DNA of 64,000 bases, from NCBI RefSeq assembly GCF_907177275.1, contig NZ_CAJSLV010000024.1:73296-137295 (forward strand), written 5' to 3'. Origin of the DNA: Actinacidiphila cocklensis. Lineage in GTDB: Bacteria; Actinomycetota; Actinomycetes; Streptomycetales; Streptomycetaceae. This document shows, piece by piece, positions 9,994-25,560 of the stretch. Below the pieces are notes generated by a model. It searched no databases. It was given only the letters and a program-made list of their open reading frames with translations, and was not told the DNA's origin. The stretch's first letter is position 1; each line of letters starts with the position of its first letter. Position numbers and translations under genes: made by a program.

Positions 9994-10923
9994 ATGCGTG
10001 GGATCAGGGGTGTGGCGGCGGCGGGTGTCGCCGCCGTGTCGGCGCTGGCGCTGGCGGCCTGCGGGCCGCTCGGCTCGTCGGCGTCCGGGGGCGACAAGAC
10101 GGACGCCCCGACGGCCGCTCCGGCGGCCACGGACAACAGCAAGGGGCTGTCGGGGGTCGCGCACGCGATCACGGCACTGGACCTGGTGAAGAAGACGACC
10201 ACCGGCGTGCACTCGGCGAAGGTCGAGTCGGTGGTCTCGATGGGCAGCACGATGTCGATGACCGGCAAGGGCGAGATGGACTGGTCGGACGGCCTGGTCG
10301 GTGACATGTCGATCACCTACACCGGCGGCGCCATGGCCGACCAGCTGAAGAAGTCGGGGATGCCGGCCACGATGGCCGCGCGCTACCTTCCGGACGCGTA
10401 CTACGCGAACATGGGGCCGGCGATGGCCGCGCAGCTCGGCGGCAAGCACTGGATCAAGTACGGCTACGACTCCATGGCCAAGCTCGCCGGCGGCTCGGGT
10501 GCGGCCCTGAAGGATGCCGCCCAGAACTTCAACCCGGTCAAGAGCGTGGACGTGGCCCTGGCGTCCCCCAACGCCAAGAGCCTGGGCACCGAGACGGTCA
10601 GGGGCGTGCAGGCCACGCACTACCGGGCCACGCTCGACCTCCAGGACATCTCCGGGCGGACGATCCAGGGCCTCACAGCCGAGGAGCAGCAGGAGGTCAA
10701 GGACAGCCTGACCAAGGCGGGCATGACCACCGAGACCATCGACCTGTGGGTGTCGAAGGACAACCTTCCGGTGAAGGCCGTCTCCGTGGCGGCCGCCAAG
10801 ATCGGCATGATGAAGTCGACCGTCTACTACTCCGACTTCGGCACCACGGTGAGCACGCAGCCGCCGGCCGCGTTCGACACCGTCGACTTCGCCGACGCGA
10901 TGAAGCAGGGGCAGCAGAGCTGA
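9994..10923 (+). CDS. predicted lipoprotein (LppX/LprAFG-like fold)
   Basis: The 309-residue product has a lipoprotein signal peptide with lipobox LALAAC (Cys near residue 24), a Ser/Gly/Thr-rich tether and a globular part ([31 protein letters not shown] onward) resembling actinobacterial LppX/LprAFG-type lipoproteins, which carry acyl lipids or act as cell-envelope scaffolds. The ATG start follows GAGGGGG; the frame is open upstream without a signal-peptide start. Lipoprotein genes between rplA and rplJ are a known feature of streptomycetes, but their link to translation is unexplained. A terminator on each side suggests its own transcript. Ligand and role are unknown. Confidence 0.8.
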   Translation: MRGIRGVAAAGVAAVSALALAACGPLGSSASGGDKTDAPTAAPAATDNSKGLSGVAHAITALDLVKKTTTGVHSAKVESVVSMGSTMSMTGKGEMDWSDGLVGDMSITYTGGAMADQLKKSGMPATMAARYLPDAYYANMGPAMAAQLGGKHWIKYGYDSMAKLAGGSGAALKDAAQNFNPVKSVDVALASPNAKSLGTETVRGVQATHYRATLDLQDISGRTIQGLTAEEQQEVKDSLTKAGMTTETIDLWVSKDNLPVKAVSVAAAKIGMMKSTVYYSDFGTTVSTQPPAAFDTVDFADAMKQGQQS

Positions 10924-10956
10924 GGCCGGGCTGAGGCAGGCTGAGCCACGGCTGAG
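10919..10956 (+). repeat. four GCTGAG repeats at helical spacing
   Basis: GCTGAG occurs at 10919, 10930, 10940 and 10951, starting at the lipoprotein stop codon. Spacing is 10-11 bp, about one DNA turn. It immediately precedes the terminator hairpin. Confidence 0.7.
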
Positions 10957-10957
10957 G

Positions 10958-10991
10958 GCGGCCCCGCGGGCGATTTGCTCCGCGGGGCCGC
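10958..10991 (+). terminator. terminator after the rplA-rplJ lipoprotein gene
   Basis: A perfect 12-bp stem GCGGCCCCGCGG with its complement encloses a 10-nt loop. It separates the lipoprotein gene from the rplJ-rplL transcription unit. Confidence 0.65.
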
Positions 10992-11004
10992 TCTCCCGTA
11001 CGCT
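10975..11004 (+). promoter_or_regulatory. candidate promoter for rplJ-rplL
   Basis: TTGCTC (10975-10980) and TACGCT (10999-11004) are 18 bp apart; the -10 fits TAnnnT and the -35 keeps TTG. It overlaps the terminator stem, so promoter and terminator share sequence. It would give a leader of about 225 nt. Confidence 0.4.
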
Positions 11005-11009
11005 TCCCG

Positions 11010-11236
11010 AGAAGCCAAAGACCGCTGGTCGTCGCCGTGCCCCGAAAAGGGCGTGGCGGCCGAAGGATTCCGCAGCACGCGGACGGCCCGCGCAGGTGAT
11101 CGTGGAGTACTCCGAAGCCCCTTGTGGACTTCGTGGAGTCACGCCCCGTGCGCCTGCGCCGGGGCGTTCGTCATTGCCACGTCACCTCCTTCGACTCCGG
11201 GCGGTCCGCAATCACCCCGGAAGGAGGCCGAGACTC
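11010..11236 (+). ncRNA. L10-leader-like autoregulatory region
   Basis: A long untranslated leader lies upstream of rplJ. In many bacteria, including actinobacteria, the L10(L12)4 complex binds such a leader and represses rplJL. Short pairable segments are visible, such as GGCGCAGGCG-type arms around 11140-11170 and GGTGATCGTGGAGTACTCC. The kink-turn typical of Rfam L10_leader was not verified by folding; placement is by context. Confidence 0.5.
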
Positions 11237-11773
11237 ATGGCGAGGCCCGACAAGGCTGCCGCGGTTGCCGAGTTGACGGATCAGTTCCGCTCCTCGAACG
11301 CCGCAGTGCTGACCGAGTACCGCGGTCTCACCGTGGCGCAGCTCAAGACGCTGCGCCGTTCGCTCGGTGAGAACGCCACGTACGCCGTGGTGAAGAACAC
11401 GCTGACCAAGATCGCGGCCAACGAGGCCGGGATCAACCAGCTCGACGACCTGTTCGCGGGTCCGTCTGCTGTCGCCTTCGTGACCGGTGACCCGGTCGAG
11501 GCGGCGAAGGGTCTGCGCGACTTCGCCAAGGACAACCCCGCTCTCGTCATCAAGGGCGGTGTCCTTGACGGCAAGGCGCTGTCCGCCGACGAGATCAAGA
11601 AGCTTGCGGACCTCGAGTCCCGCGAGGTTCTGCTCGCCAAGCTGGCGGGTGCCATGAAGGCCAAGCAGTCCCAGACTGCCGCGCTCTTCCAGGCGCTCCC
11701 CTCGAAGTTCGTCCGCACCGCGGAGGCGCTTCGTGCCAAGAAGGCCGAGGCCGAGCAGGGCGGTGCCGAGTAA
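11237..11773 (+). CDS. rplJ: 50S ribosomal protein L10
   Basis: L10 anchors L7/L12 dimers at the ribosomal stalk base and represses its own synthesis. The 178-residue product starts [20 protein letters not shown] and contains the [17 protein letters not shown] and [13 protein letters not shown] blocks typical of the family; its C-terminal helix ([13 protein letters not shown]) is where L7/L12 binds. The ATG at 11237 follows GGAAGGAGG, a strong ribosome binding site. The gap to rplL is about 150 bp, larger than usual for an operon pair. The long upstream leader fits autoregulation. Confidence 0.96.
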   Translation: MARPDKAAAVAELTDQFRSSNAAVLTEYRGLTVAQLKTLRRSLGENATYAVVKNTLTKIAANEAGINQLDDLFAGPSAVAFVTGDPVEAAKGLRDFAKDNPALVIKGGVLDGKALSADEIKKLADLESREVLLAKLAGAMKAKQSQTAALFQALPSKFVRTAEALRAKKAEAEQGGAE

Positions 11774-11922
11774 TTCGGCTCGCACGATGACCGGCGCCGC
11801 AAGGCGCCGGTCAAGGCCGGCGCAACCGGGGCACGCCCCGGCGCACCGGCCGACGCGGGCCGACCGTACGCCCGCCGACTTGTACATCCGGCACCTGCCG
11901 ATTTAGTGGAAGGACCGCCATC

Positions 11923-12309
11923 ATGGCGACCAAGCTCAGCCAGGACGAACTGCTCGCCCAGTTCGAGACCCTCACCCTCATCGAGCTCGCCGAGTTCGTG
12001 AAGGCGTTCGAGGAGAAGTTCGACGTCACCGCCGCCGCCCCGGTCGCCGTTGCCGGCCCCGCGGGCCCGGGTGTCGTCGCCGACGCCGTCGAGGAGCAGG
12101 ACGAGTTCGACGTCATCCTCACCGCCGCCGGTGACAAGAAGATCCAGGTCATCAAGGTCGTGCGCGAGCTGACCTCGCTCGGCCTGAAGGAGGCCAAGGA
12201 CCTCGTGGACGGCGCTCCCAAGCCCGTCCTGGAGAAGGTCGCCAAGGACGCCGCGGAGAAGGGCGCCGAGGCGCTCAAGGCCGCCGGTGCCTCGGTCGAG
12301 GTCAAGTAA
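11923..12309 (+). CDS. rplL: 50S ribosomal protein L7/L12
   Basis: L7/L12 dimers recruit and stimulate translational GTPases (EF-G, EF-Tu, IF2, RF3). The 128-residue product has the N-terminal dimerisation helices ([24 protein letters not shown]), an Ala/Pro/Gly-rich hinge near residue 42-55, and the C-terminal factor-binding domain with [42 protein letters not shown]-type sequence. The ATG start follows GGAAGGA. It is cotranscribed with rplJ and ended by a strong hairpin 20 bp after the stop; it must be made in excess over L10. Confidence 0.96.
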   Translation: MATKLSQDELLAQFETLTLIELAEFVKAFEEKFDVTAAAPVAVAGPAGPGVVADAVEEQDEFDVILTAAGDKKIQVIKVVRELTSLGLKEAKDLVDGAPKPVLEKVAKDAAEKGAEALKAAGASVEVK

Positions 12310-12328
12310 CCTCTGCTCCACCCGCCGC

Positions 12329-12358
12329 AGGGCGGCCACCCGAAAGGGTGGCCGCCCT
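12329..12358 (+). terminator. strong terminator after rplL
   Basis: A perfect 13-bp stem (AGGGCGGCCACCC with its complement) is capped by a GAAA tetraloop and followed by CGGTCGTTCC. It separates rplJL from rpoBC, although partial readthrough is known at this junction in other bacteria. Confidence 0.85.
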
Positions 12359-12693
12359 CGGTCGTTCCCGGCGCCGGCGGCGGGCCGTAGCGGCTCTGTC
12401 GTACCCGCCGGGTAGTGTGATCCCTTCCTGCGGGGAGCGGGTCCGCGGACAGGCCTCGGAGCAGGTCCGCAGGGCTGGGGCCTTGACGTATGGCACGCGG
12501 CGCGCAATTCTCAGGACGCGCCGCAGACTTCGGTCGAGGTCCGATGCATGGATCGGCGGCGATGCGGGAATGCATGGCTATGCAGCAGGACGCAGCACGA
12601 CGGCAGGGTTGACGGACGCGGTTCCAGGTTCCGAGGCTGGGACCCGCCAGACGGGCAGAGGGGGCGACGATTCGGTACTCCGAATCTCAGCTC

Positions 12694-12722
12694 TGGACAT
12701 CAGTGTGCCAAGTGGCTACACT
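12694..12722 (+). promoter_or_regulatory. probable main promoter of rpoB-rpoC
   Basis: TGGACA (12694-12699) and TACACT (12717-12722) are separated by exactly 17 bp. The -35 matches TTGACA in five of six positions and the -10 fits TAnnnT. It gives a leader of about 155 nt before the rpoB TTG. The spacer 12359-12693 holds no gene; a weaker TTGACG at about 12482 has a poor -10. Confidence 0.65.
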
Positions 12723-12881
12723 GACCCTTTGCGCTGCCTGTTAGCTGCTGCCTGGCCCGTCACCAGGAGCATGCCCACGTCTGAGCACTGCTGAAGAGGC
12801 CCGTCATCAGGGTTTTCTTCTGGTCCTCAGGGGCGGACCGGTACGCGCGTAGTGAGTCCGAGCCCTCGGAAGGACCCCCTC

Positions 12882-15800
12882 TTGGCCGCCTCGCGCAACG
12901 CCTCGACCACCAATTCGAACAACGGCGCAAGCACCGCTCCGCTGCGCATCTCCTTCGCGAAGATCCGTGAACCGCTCGAAGTTCCGAACCTCCTCGCGCT
13001 TCAGACCGAGAGCTTTGACTGGCTGCTCGGCAATGCCGCGTGGAAGGCTCGGGTCGAGGCGGCCCTGGACAGCGGGCAGGACGTCCCCAGGAAGTCAGGT
13101 CTCGAGGAGATCTTCGAGGAGATCTCCCCGATCGAGGACTTCTCCGGGTCGATGTCGCTCACTTTCCGTGACCACCGGTTCGAGCCGCCGAAGAACTCGC
13201 TCGACGAGTGCAAGGAGCGCGACTTCACGTACGGCGCCCCGCTCTTCGTCACCGCCGAGTTCACCAACAACGAGACCGGCGAGATCAAGTCCCAGACGGT
13301 CTTCATGGGCGACTTCCCGCTGATGACCAACAAGGGCACCTTCTGCATCAACGGCACCGAGCGTGTCGTCGTCTCGCAGCTGGTCCGCTCGCCCGGCGTG
13401 TACTTCGACAGCTCCATCGACAAGACGTCTGACAAGGACATCTTCTCGGCCAAGATCATCCCCTCCCGGGGTGCCTGGCTGGAGATGGAGATCGACAAGC
13501 GCGACATGGTCGGTGTCCGCATCGACCGCAAGCGCAAGCAGTCGGTCACGGTGCTGCTCAAGGCCCTCGGCTGGAGCACCGAGCAGATCCTGGAGGAGTT
13601 CGGCGAGTACGAGTCGATGCGCGCCACCCTGGAGAAGGACCACACCCAGGGCCAGGACGACGCGCTGCTCGACATCTACCGCAAGCTGCGCCCGGGCGAG
13701 CCGCCGACCAAGGAGGCCGCCCAGACGCTGCTGGAGAACCTCTACTTCAACCCGAAGCGCTACGACCTGGCCAAGGTCGGCCGCTACAAGGTCAACAAGA
13801 AGCTCGGCGCCGACGAGCCGCTGGACGCCGGCGTGCTCACCACCGACGACATCCTCGCCACGATCAAGTACCTGGTGAGGCTGCACGCCGGCGAGACCGA
13901 GACGGTCGGCGAGTCCGGCCGCTCGATCATGGTCGAGACCGATGACATCGACCACTTCGGCAACCGCCGCATCCGCAACGTCGGCGAGCTGATCCAGAAC
14001 CAGGTCCGTACGGGTCTCGCCCGTATGGAAAGGGTCGTGCGCGAGCGCATGACCACTCAGGACGTCGAGGCGATCACGCCGCAGACTCTGATCAACATCC
14101 GGCCGGTCGTCGCCTCCATCAAGGAGTTCTTCGGCACCAGCCAGCTGTCCCAGTTCATGGACCAGACGAACCCGCTGTCGGGCCTGACGCACAAGCGCCG
14201 GCTCAACGCGCTCGGCCCCGGTGGTCTGTCCCGTGAGCGGGCCGGCTTCGAGGTCCGTGACGTGCACCCGTCGCACTACGGCCGGATGTGCCCGATCGAG
14301 ACGCCGGAAGGCCCGAACATCGGTCTGATCGGCTCGCTGGCCTCCTACGGCCGGGTCAACGCGTTCGGCTTCATCGAGACGCCGTACCGCAAGGTCGTCG
14401 AGGGCGTCGTCACCGACGACGTCGACTACCTGACCGCCGACGAGGAGGACCGCTTCGTCATCGCGCAGGCCAACGCGCCGCTGACCGAGGACCTGCGGTT
14501 CGCCGAGTCCCGCGTGCTGGTCCGCCGCCGTGGCGGCGAGATCGACTACATCCCCGGTGACGACGTCGACTACATGGACGTCTCGCCGCGCCAGATGGTG
14601 TCGGTCGCGACCGCGATGATCCCGTTCCTGGAGCACGACGACGCCAACCGCGCCCTGATGGGCGCGAACATGATGCGCCAGGCCGTGCCGCTGATCAAGG
14701 CCGAGGCGCCGCTGGTCGGCACCGGCATGGAGTACCGCTGCGCGGTCGACGCCGGCGACGTGATCAAGGCCGAGAAGGACGGTGTGGTCCAGGAGGTCTC
14801 CGCCGACTACGTCACGGTGACCAACGACGACGGTACGTACACCACCTACCGGGTCGCGAAGTTCTCCCGCTCCAACCAGGGCACCTCCTTCAACCAGAAG
14901 GTCGTCGTCGACGAGGGCGACCGGGTCGTCGTGGGCCAGGTGCTGGTCGACGGTCCGTCGACCGACGAGGGCGAGATGGCGCTCGGCAAGAACCTGCTGG
15001 TCGCGTTCATGCCGTGGGAGGGCCACAACTACGAGGACGCGATCATCCTGTCGCAGCGCCTCGTGCAGGACGACGTCCTGTCCTCGATCCACATCGAGGA
15101 GCACGAGGTCGACGCCCGTGACACCAAGCTCGGCCCGGAGGAGATCACCCGGGACATCCCGAACGTCTCCGAGGAGGTCCTCGCGGACCTCGACGAGCGC
15201 GGCATCATCCGGATCGGCGCCGACGTGGTCGCCGGCGACATCCTGGTCGGCAAGGTCACCCCGAAGGGCGAGACCGAGCTGACCCCGGAGGAGCGCCTGC
15301 TGCGGGCGATCTTCGGTGAGAAGGCCCGCGAGGTGCGCGACACCTCGCTGAAGGTCCCGCACGGCGAGGTCGGCAAGATCATCGGCGTCCGGGTCTTCGA
15401 CCGCGAGGAGGGCGACGAGCTTCCCCCCGGTGTGAACCAGCTGGTGCGCGTGTACGTGGCGCAGAAGCGCAAGATCACCGACGGCGACAAGCTGGCCGGA
15501 CGCCACGGCAACAAGGGCGTCATCTCCAAGATCCTCCCCGTCGAGGACATGCCGTTCCTGGAGGACGGCACCCCGGTCGACATCATCCTCAACCCGCTCG
15601 GCGTCCCGTCCCGGATGAACCCGGGACAGGTGCTGGAGATCCACCTGGGCTGGCTGGCCAAGCAGGGCTGGGACGTCTCCGGTGTCGCCGACGAGTGGGC
15701 CCGCCGCCTGGAGGCGATCGACGCCCACCGGGTCGAGCCCGGCACCAACGTGGCGACGCCGGTCTTCGACGGCGCCCGGGAGGACGAGATCCGTGGACTG

Positions 15801-16367
15801 TTCGAGTCCACGGTCCCGAACCGCGACGGCGACCGCATGGTGCTGCCGTCCGGCAAGGCCCGGCTCTTCGACGGCCGCTCCGGCGAGCCGTTCCCCGAGC
15901 CGGTCTCGATCGGCTACATGTACATCCTCAAGCTGCACCACCTGGTGGACGACAAGCTGCACGCCCGGTCCACCGGTCCGTACTCGATGATCACCCAGCA
16001 GCCGCTGGGTGGTAAGGCGCAGTTCGGCGGGCAGCGATTCGGCGAGATGGAGGTGTGGGCGCTGGAGGCGTACGGCGCCGCATACGCACTCCAGGAACTG
16101 CTGACCATCAAGTCCGACGACGTGCTCGGCCGCGTGAAGGTCTACGAGGCCATCGTCAAGGGCGAGAACATCCCCGAGCCCGGCATTCCCGAGTCCTTCA
16201 AGGTGCTCATCAAGGAAATGCAGTCGCTGTGCCTCAACGTGGAGGTGCTGTCCTCGGACGGCATGTCCATCGAGATGCGCGACACCGACGAGGACGTGTT
16301 CCGCGCCGCGGAAGAGCTCGGAATCGACCTGTCCCGGCGCGAGCCGAGCAGCGTCGAAGAGGTCTGA
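12882..16367 (+). CDS. rpoB: DNA-directed RNA polymerase subunit beta
   Basis: RpoB forms, with RpoC, the catalytic centre of RNA polymerase and the rifamycin site. The 1161-residue product begins (M/L)[14 protein letters not shown]. The TTG at 12882 is preferred over the in-frame GTG at 12852 because GGAAGG lies 8-13 bases before it and the resulting length is the usual streptomycete one. The rifampicin region reads [18 protein letters not shown] then [14 protein letters not shown]; residue 442, equivalent to E. coli Ser531, is Asn. Asp427 and His437 equivalents are unchanged. KMSRRSR-like and [12 protein letters not shown] blocks toward the C terminus are intact. It is followed by a hairpin and rpoC. 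Confidence 0.97.
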   Translation: MAASRNASTTNSNNGASTAPLRISFAKIREPLEVPNLLALQTESFDWLLGNAAWKARVEAALDSGQDVPRKSGLEEIFEEISPIEDFSGSMSLTFRDHRFEPPKNSLDECKERDFTYGAPLFVTAEFTNNETGEIKSQTVFMGDFPLMTNKGTFCINGTERVVVSQLVRSPGVYFDSSIDKTSDKDIFSAKIIPSRGAWLEMEIDKRDMVGVRIDRKRKQSVTVLLKALGWSTEQILEEFGEYESMRATLEKDHTQGQDDALLDIYRKLRPGEPPTKEAAQTLLENLYFNPKRYDLAKVGRYKVNKKLGADEPLDAGVLTTDDILATIKYLVRLHAGETETVGESGRSIMVETDDIDHFGNRRIRNVGELIQNQVRTGLARMERVVRERMTTQDVEAITPQTLINIRPVVASIKEFFGTSQLSQFMDQTNPLSGLTHKRRLNALGPGGLSRERAGFEVRDVHPSHYGRMCPIETPEGPNIGLIGSLASYGRVNAFGFIETPYRKVVEGVVTDDVDYLTADEEDRFVIAQANAPLTEDLRFAESRVLVRRRGGEIDYIPGDDVDYMDVSPRQMVSVATAMIPFLEHDDANRALMGANMMRQAVPLIKAEAPLVGTGMEYRCAVDAGDVIKAEKDGVVQEVSADYVTVTNDDGTYTTYRVAKFSRSNQGTSFNQKVVVDEGDRVVVGQVLVDGPSTDEGEMALGKNLLVAFMPWEGHNYEDAIILSQRLVQDDVLSSIHIEEHEVDARDTKLGPEEITRDIPNVSEEVLADLDERGIIRIGADVVAGDILVGKVTPKGETELTPEERLLRAIFGEKAREVRDTSLKVPHGEVGKIIGVRVFDREEGDELPPGVNQLVRVYVAQKRKITDGDKLAGRHGNKGVISKILPVEDMPFLEDGTPVDIILNPLGVPSRMNPGQVLEIHLGWLAKQGWDVSGVADEWARRLEAIDAHRVEPGTNVATPVFDGAREDEIRGLFESTVPNRDGDRMVLPSGKARLFDGRSGEPFPEPVSIGYMYILKLHHLVDDKLHARSTGPYSMITQQPLGGKAQFGGQRFGEMEVWALEAYGAAYALQELLTIKSDDVLGRVKVYEAIVKGENIPEPGIPESFKVLIKEMQSLCLNVEVLSSDGMSIEMRDTDEDVFRAAEELGIDLSRREPSSVEEV

Positions 16368-16373
16368 CGGGTT

Positions 16374-16410
16374 GCCGCCCGGACCCCTTTGGAAGGGGAG
16401 CCCGGGCGGC
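16374..16410 (+). other. nested hairpin between rpoB and rpoC
   Basis: A 9-bp outer stem GCCGCCCGG/CCGGGCGGC encloses an inner CCCCTT-TGG-AAGGGG hairpin. It begins six bases after the rpoB stop and lies 56 bp before rpoC. No U-run follows, so it may be an RNA processing, stability or partial attenuation element rather than a full terminator. Confidence 0.6.
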
Positions 16411-16466
16411 CCCCACGACCCGTTCAGACCATTTGAGAATCAACCCTGAGAGGGATTGACGACACA

Positions 16467-20366
<3,900 letters not shown>

Positions 20367-20402
20367 TCGGTCGCCGCCTTCCGGTAGTTCCAGGCACGTC
20401 AC

Positions 20403-20435
20403 AGAGCGGTCGCTCCCTCGCGGAGCGGCCGCTCT
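20403..20435 (+). terminator. terminator of the rpoBC operon
   Basis: A 14-bp stem with one G-U pair (AGAGCGGTCGCTCC with GGAGCGGCCGCTCT) and a 5-nt loop lies just after rpoC and before the next small gene. Confidence 0.75.
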
Positions 20436-20451
20436 GCGGCATCATGGAGAC

Positions 20452-20913
20452 ATGCTGGCCGGGGATGCGGATCGGGAGAGAGCGGTGAACGTCCTCAAGG
20501 ACGCCTTCACTGAGGGGCGGCTCACGCAGCCGGAGTACGAGGACCGGATCGGCCGGGCCTACCAGTCGCGTACGTACGGTGAGTTGGACCAGGTCACGGC
20601 GGACATTCCGGCCCGGATCGTGCCGCCGGCGTTCCTGCCGGCCGCGCCGCCGTACGTCCCGCTGCCGGCGCCGCTGCCGGCGACGAACGGGCAGGCGATC
20701 GGCTCGCTGGTGTGCGGGATATGCGCTCCGTTCACCGGGGGGCTGTCCGCGATTCCGGCGATCGCGCTCGGCCACATCGCCAAGAACAAGATCCGGTACA
20801 CCGGTCAGCAGGGCGAGGGCCTGGCGATCGCGGGGCTGATCCTCGGCTATCTGACGGTCGCCGGGTTCGCGGCGCTGATCCTGCTGTTCGCGCTGTTCTC
20901 CATCGGCTCGTGA
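20452..20913 (+). CDS. DUF1707 and DUF4190 domain membrane protein
   Basis: The 153-residue product begins with a DUF1707 domain (GDADRERAVNVLKDAFTEGRLTQPEYEDRIGRAYQSRTYGELDQVTADIP, about residues 4-53), a Pro/Ala-rich linker and a DUF4190-like C terminus with two hydrophobic spans (about 85-105 and 123-150) joined by the GHIAKNKIRYTGQQGEGLAIAG loop. DUF1707 proteins are abundant in actinomycetes and of unknown function, sometimes tied to envelope or developmental traits. The ATG follows GGAGAC. Its location between rpoC and rpsL looks like a small independent unit downstream of the rpoBC terminator. No catalytic residues are apparent. Confidence 0.8.
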   Translation: MLAGDADRERAVNVLKDAFTEGRLTQPEYEDRIGRAYQSRTYGELDQVTADIPARIVPPAFLPAAPPYVPLPAPLPATNGQAIGSLVCGICAPFTGGLSAIPAIALGHIAKNKIRYTGQQGEGLAIAGLILGYLTVAGFAALILLFALFSIGS

Positions 20914-20965
20914 GCGTCCGGGGCGGGGCTGTGAGCTGGCGGAATCCAGCCCGTATGGATGTGTT

Positions 20966-20994
20966 TTGACCGCAGCCGATGCGGTAGGTAGGCT
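20966..20994 (+). promoter_or_regulatory. promoter of the str operon (rpsL)
   Basis: TTGACC (20966-20971) and TAGGCT (20989-20994) have a 17-bp spacer, a near-ideal sigma-HrdB promoter for high-GC DNA. Transcription would start near 21001 and give a leader of about 190 nt before rpsL. Confidence 0.75.
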
Positions 20995-21117
20995 CTGACC
21001 TTGTGCCTGGGGTGTGCCCGGGTTCTCGCGCGTGCCATGTGACCGGGCGAGGGCACCGAGGCCGCGACACCCGAAGACGCACGTCCCCTTTGTTGCGATC
21101 GGGGAAGTGCGGGGTCC

Positions 21118-21143
21118 GCGACACACCCGACCGCGTGGGTCGG
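21118..21143 (+). promoter_or_regulatory. GCGACAC-hairpin leader motif of rpsL
   Basis: GCGACAC plus one base is followed by a perfect 7-bp hairpin CCCGACC-GCGT-GGGTCGG. It differs at one base from the element upstream of rpsJ and lies at the same 48-nt distance from the start codon. A second GCGACAC without the hairpin occurs at 21064-21070. Likely an RNA element; function unknown. Confidence 0.75.
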
Positions 21144-21191
21144 TCCCCAGGTTAGATTTATCGAGATCGGCACACAGAAACCGGAGAAACG

Positions 21192-21563
21192 GTGCCTACG
21201 ATCCAGCAGCTGGTCCGAAAGGGCCGGCAGGACAAGGTCGAGAAGAACAAGACGCCCGCGCTGAAGGGTTCCCCCCAGCGTCGTGGCGTTTGCACGCGTG
21301 TGTACACGACCACCCCGAAGAAGCCGAACTCGGCCCTCCGTAAGGTCGCCCGTGTGCGCCTTACCAGTGGCATCGAGGTCACCGCTTACATCCCGGGCGA
21401 GGGCCACAACCTGCAGGAGCACTCGATCGTGCTCGTGCGTGGCGGTCGTGTGAAGGACCTGCCGGGTGTTCGCTACAAGATCATCCGTGGCTCCCTCGAC
21501 ACGCAGGGCGTCAAGAACCGTAAGCAGGCTCGCAGCCGCTACGGCGCCAAGAAGGAGAAGTAA
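21192..21563 (+). CDS. rpsL: 30S ribosomal protein S12
   Basis: S12 lies at the decoding site and controls accuracy; it is the classical streptomycin-resistance locus. The 123-residue product starts [20 protein letters not shown] and contains [12 protein letters not shown] and [13 protein letters not shown]. Lys43 and Lys88, the usual resistance positions, are both wild type, so this allele predicts streptomycin sensitivity. The GTG start follows CCGGAGAAA. It is first in the str operon rpsL-rpsG-fusA-tuf and has a structured leader of nearly 200 nt. Confidence 0.97.
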   Translation: MPTIQQLVRKGRQDKVEKNKTPALKGSPQRRGVCTRVYTTTPKKPNSALRKVARVRLTSGIEVTAYIPGEGHNLQEHSIVLVRGGRVKDLPGVRYKIIRGSLDTQGVKNRKQARSRYGAKKEK

Positions 21564-21565
21564 GA

Positions 21566-22036
21566 ATGCCTCGTAAGGGCCCCGCCCCGAAGCGCCCGGT
21601 CATCATCGACCCGGTTTACGGCTCCCCGCTGGTGACGTCTCTCGTCAACAAGATCCTCCTGCACGGGAAGCGCTCCACCGCCGAGCGCATCGTGTACGGC
21701 GCTCTCGAGGGCGTGCGCGAGAAGGCCGGCGCCGACCCGGTCATCACGCTCAAGCGCGCTCTGGAGAACATCAAGCCGACCCTTGAGGTCAAGTCCCGCC
21801 GCGTCGGCGGCGCGACCTACCAGGTGCCGGTCGAGGTCCGTCCGGGCCGCCAGAACACGCTGGCGCTGCGCTGGATGGTCGGGTACTCCCGCGCCCGTCG
21901 CGAGAAGACCATGACCGAGCGGCTGATGAACGAGATCCTCGACGCCAGCAATGGCCTCGGCGCCTCCGTGAAGCGTCGCGAGGACACGCACAAGATGGCC
22001 GAGTCCAACAAGGCCTTCGCGCACTACCGCTGGTAG
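21566..22036 (+). CDS. rpsG: 30S ribosomal protein S7
   Basis: S7 nucleates assembly of the 30S head and contacts E-site tRNA. The 156-residue product begins [47 protein letters not shown] and keeps the rRNA-binding beta-hairpin segment [18 protein letters not shown] and the [12 protein letters not shown] helix. The ATG lies two bases after the rpsL stop, with the ribosome binding site AAGGAGAAG inside the end of rpsL, so the two genes are translationally coupled. In enterobacteria S7 represses this operon; whether that holds here is unknown. Confidence 0.97.
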   Translation: MPRKGPAPKRPVIIDPVYGSPLVTSLVNKILLHGKRSTAERIVYGALEGVREKAGADPVITLKRALENIKPTLEVKSRRVGGATYQVPVEVRPGRQNTLALRWMVGYSRARREKTMTERLMNEILDASNGLGASVKRREDTHKMAESNKAFAHYRW

Positions 22037-22074
22037 TCACCACCCCCATCGAAACCGAGAGAAGACTGAGCCAC

Positions 22075-24204
<2,130 letters not shown>

Positions 24205-24211
24205 CCCGCCG

Positions 24212-24217
24212 TAGGCT
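24212..24217 (+). promoter_or_regulatory. candidate -10 box of an internal tuf promoter
   Basis: TAGGCT lies in the fusA-tuf gap, 70 bp before tuf. An additional tuf promoter in this gap is established in Streptomyces. The -35 is poor, so assignment is tentative. Confidence 0.4.
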
Positions 24218-24286
24218 TGCATTCCAGCAAAGATCACCTGGCGCCGATGAAGCAAGGCGTACAGATCCACCCCCAGGAGGAACCCA

Positions 24287-25480
<1,194 letters not shown>

Positions 25481-25497
25481 CGCTGCGCTAGCTGTAC

Positions 25498-25539
25498 GGA
25501 AAGGTCCCGCACCGCTTTCGAGCGGTGCGGGACCTTTCC
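25498..25539. terminator. terminator of the str operon
   Basis: A perfect 18-bp stem (GGAAAGGTCCCGCACCGC with its complement) with a 6-nt loop lies 17 bp after tuf, followed by GTTTGCCC. It also faces the end of the convergent PIG-L gene. Confidence 0.9.
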
Positions 25540-25560
25540 GTTTGCCCTGGAAGGGGGCAC

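Noticed and set aside
12482-12510. TTGACG followed by AATTCT as the rpoB promoter
   Set aside because: The -10 does not fit TAnnnT; the pair at 12694-12722 is much better.
12852-12881. GTG start of rpoB at 12852
   Set aside because: It adds ten residues not found in related RpoB and lies upstream of the GGAAGG ribosome binding site that serves the TTG at 12882.
13095-15962. A 955-codon open frame antisense to rpoB
   Set aside because: Same GC-shadow effect, no family features.
21192-21563. Streptomycin-resistance mutations in rpsL
   Set aside because: Lys43 and Lys88 are both wild type.
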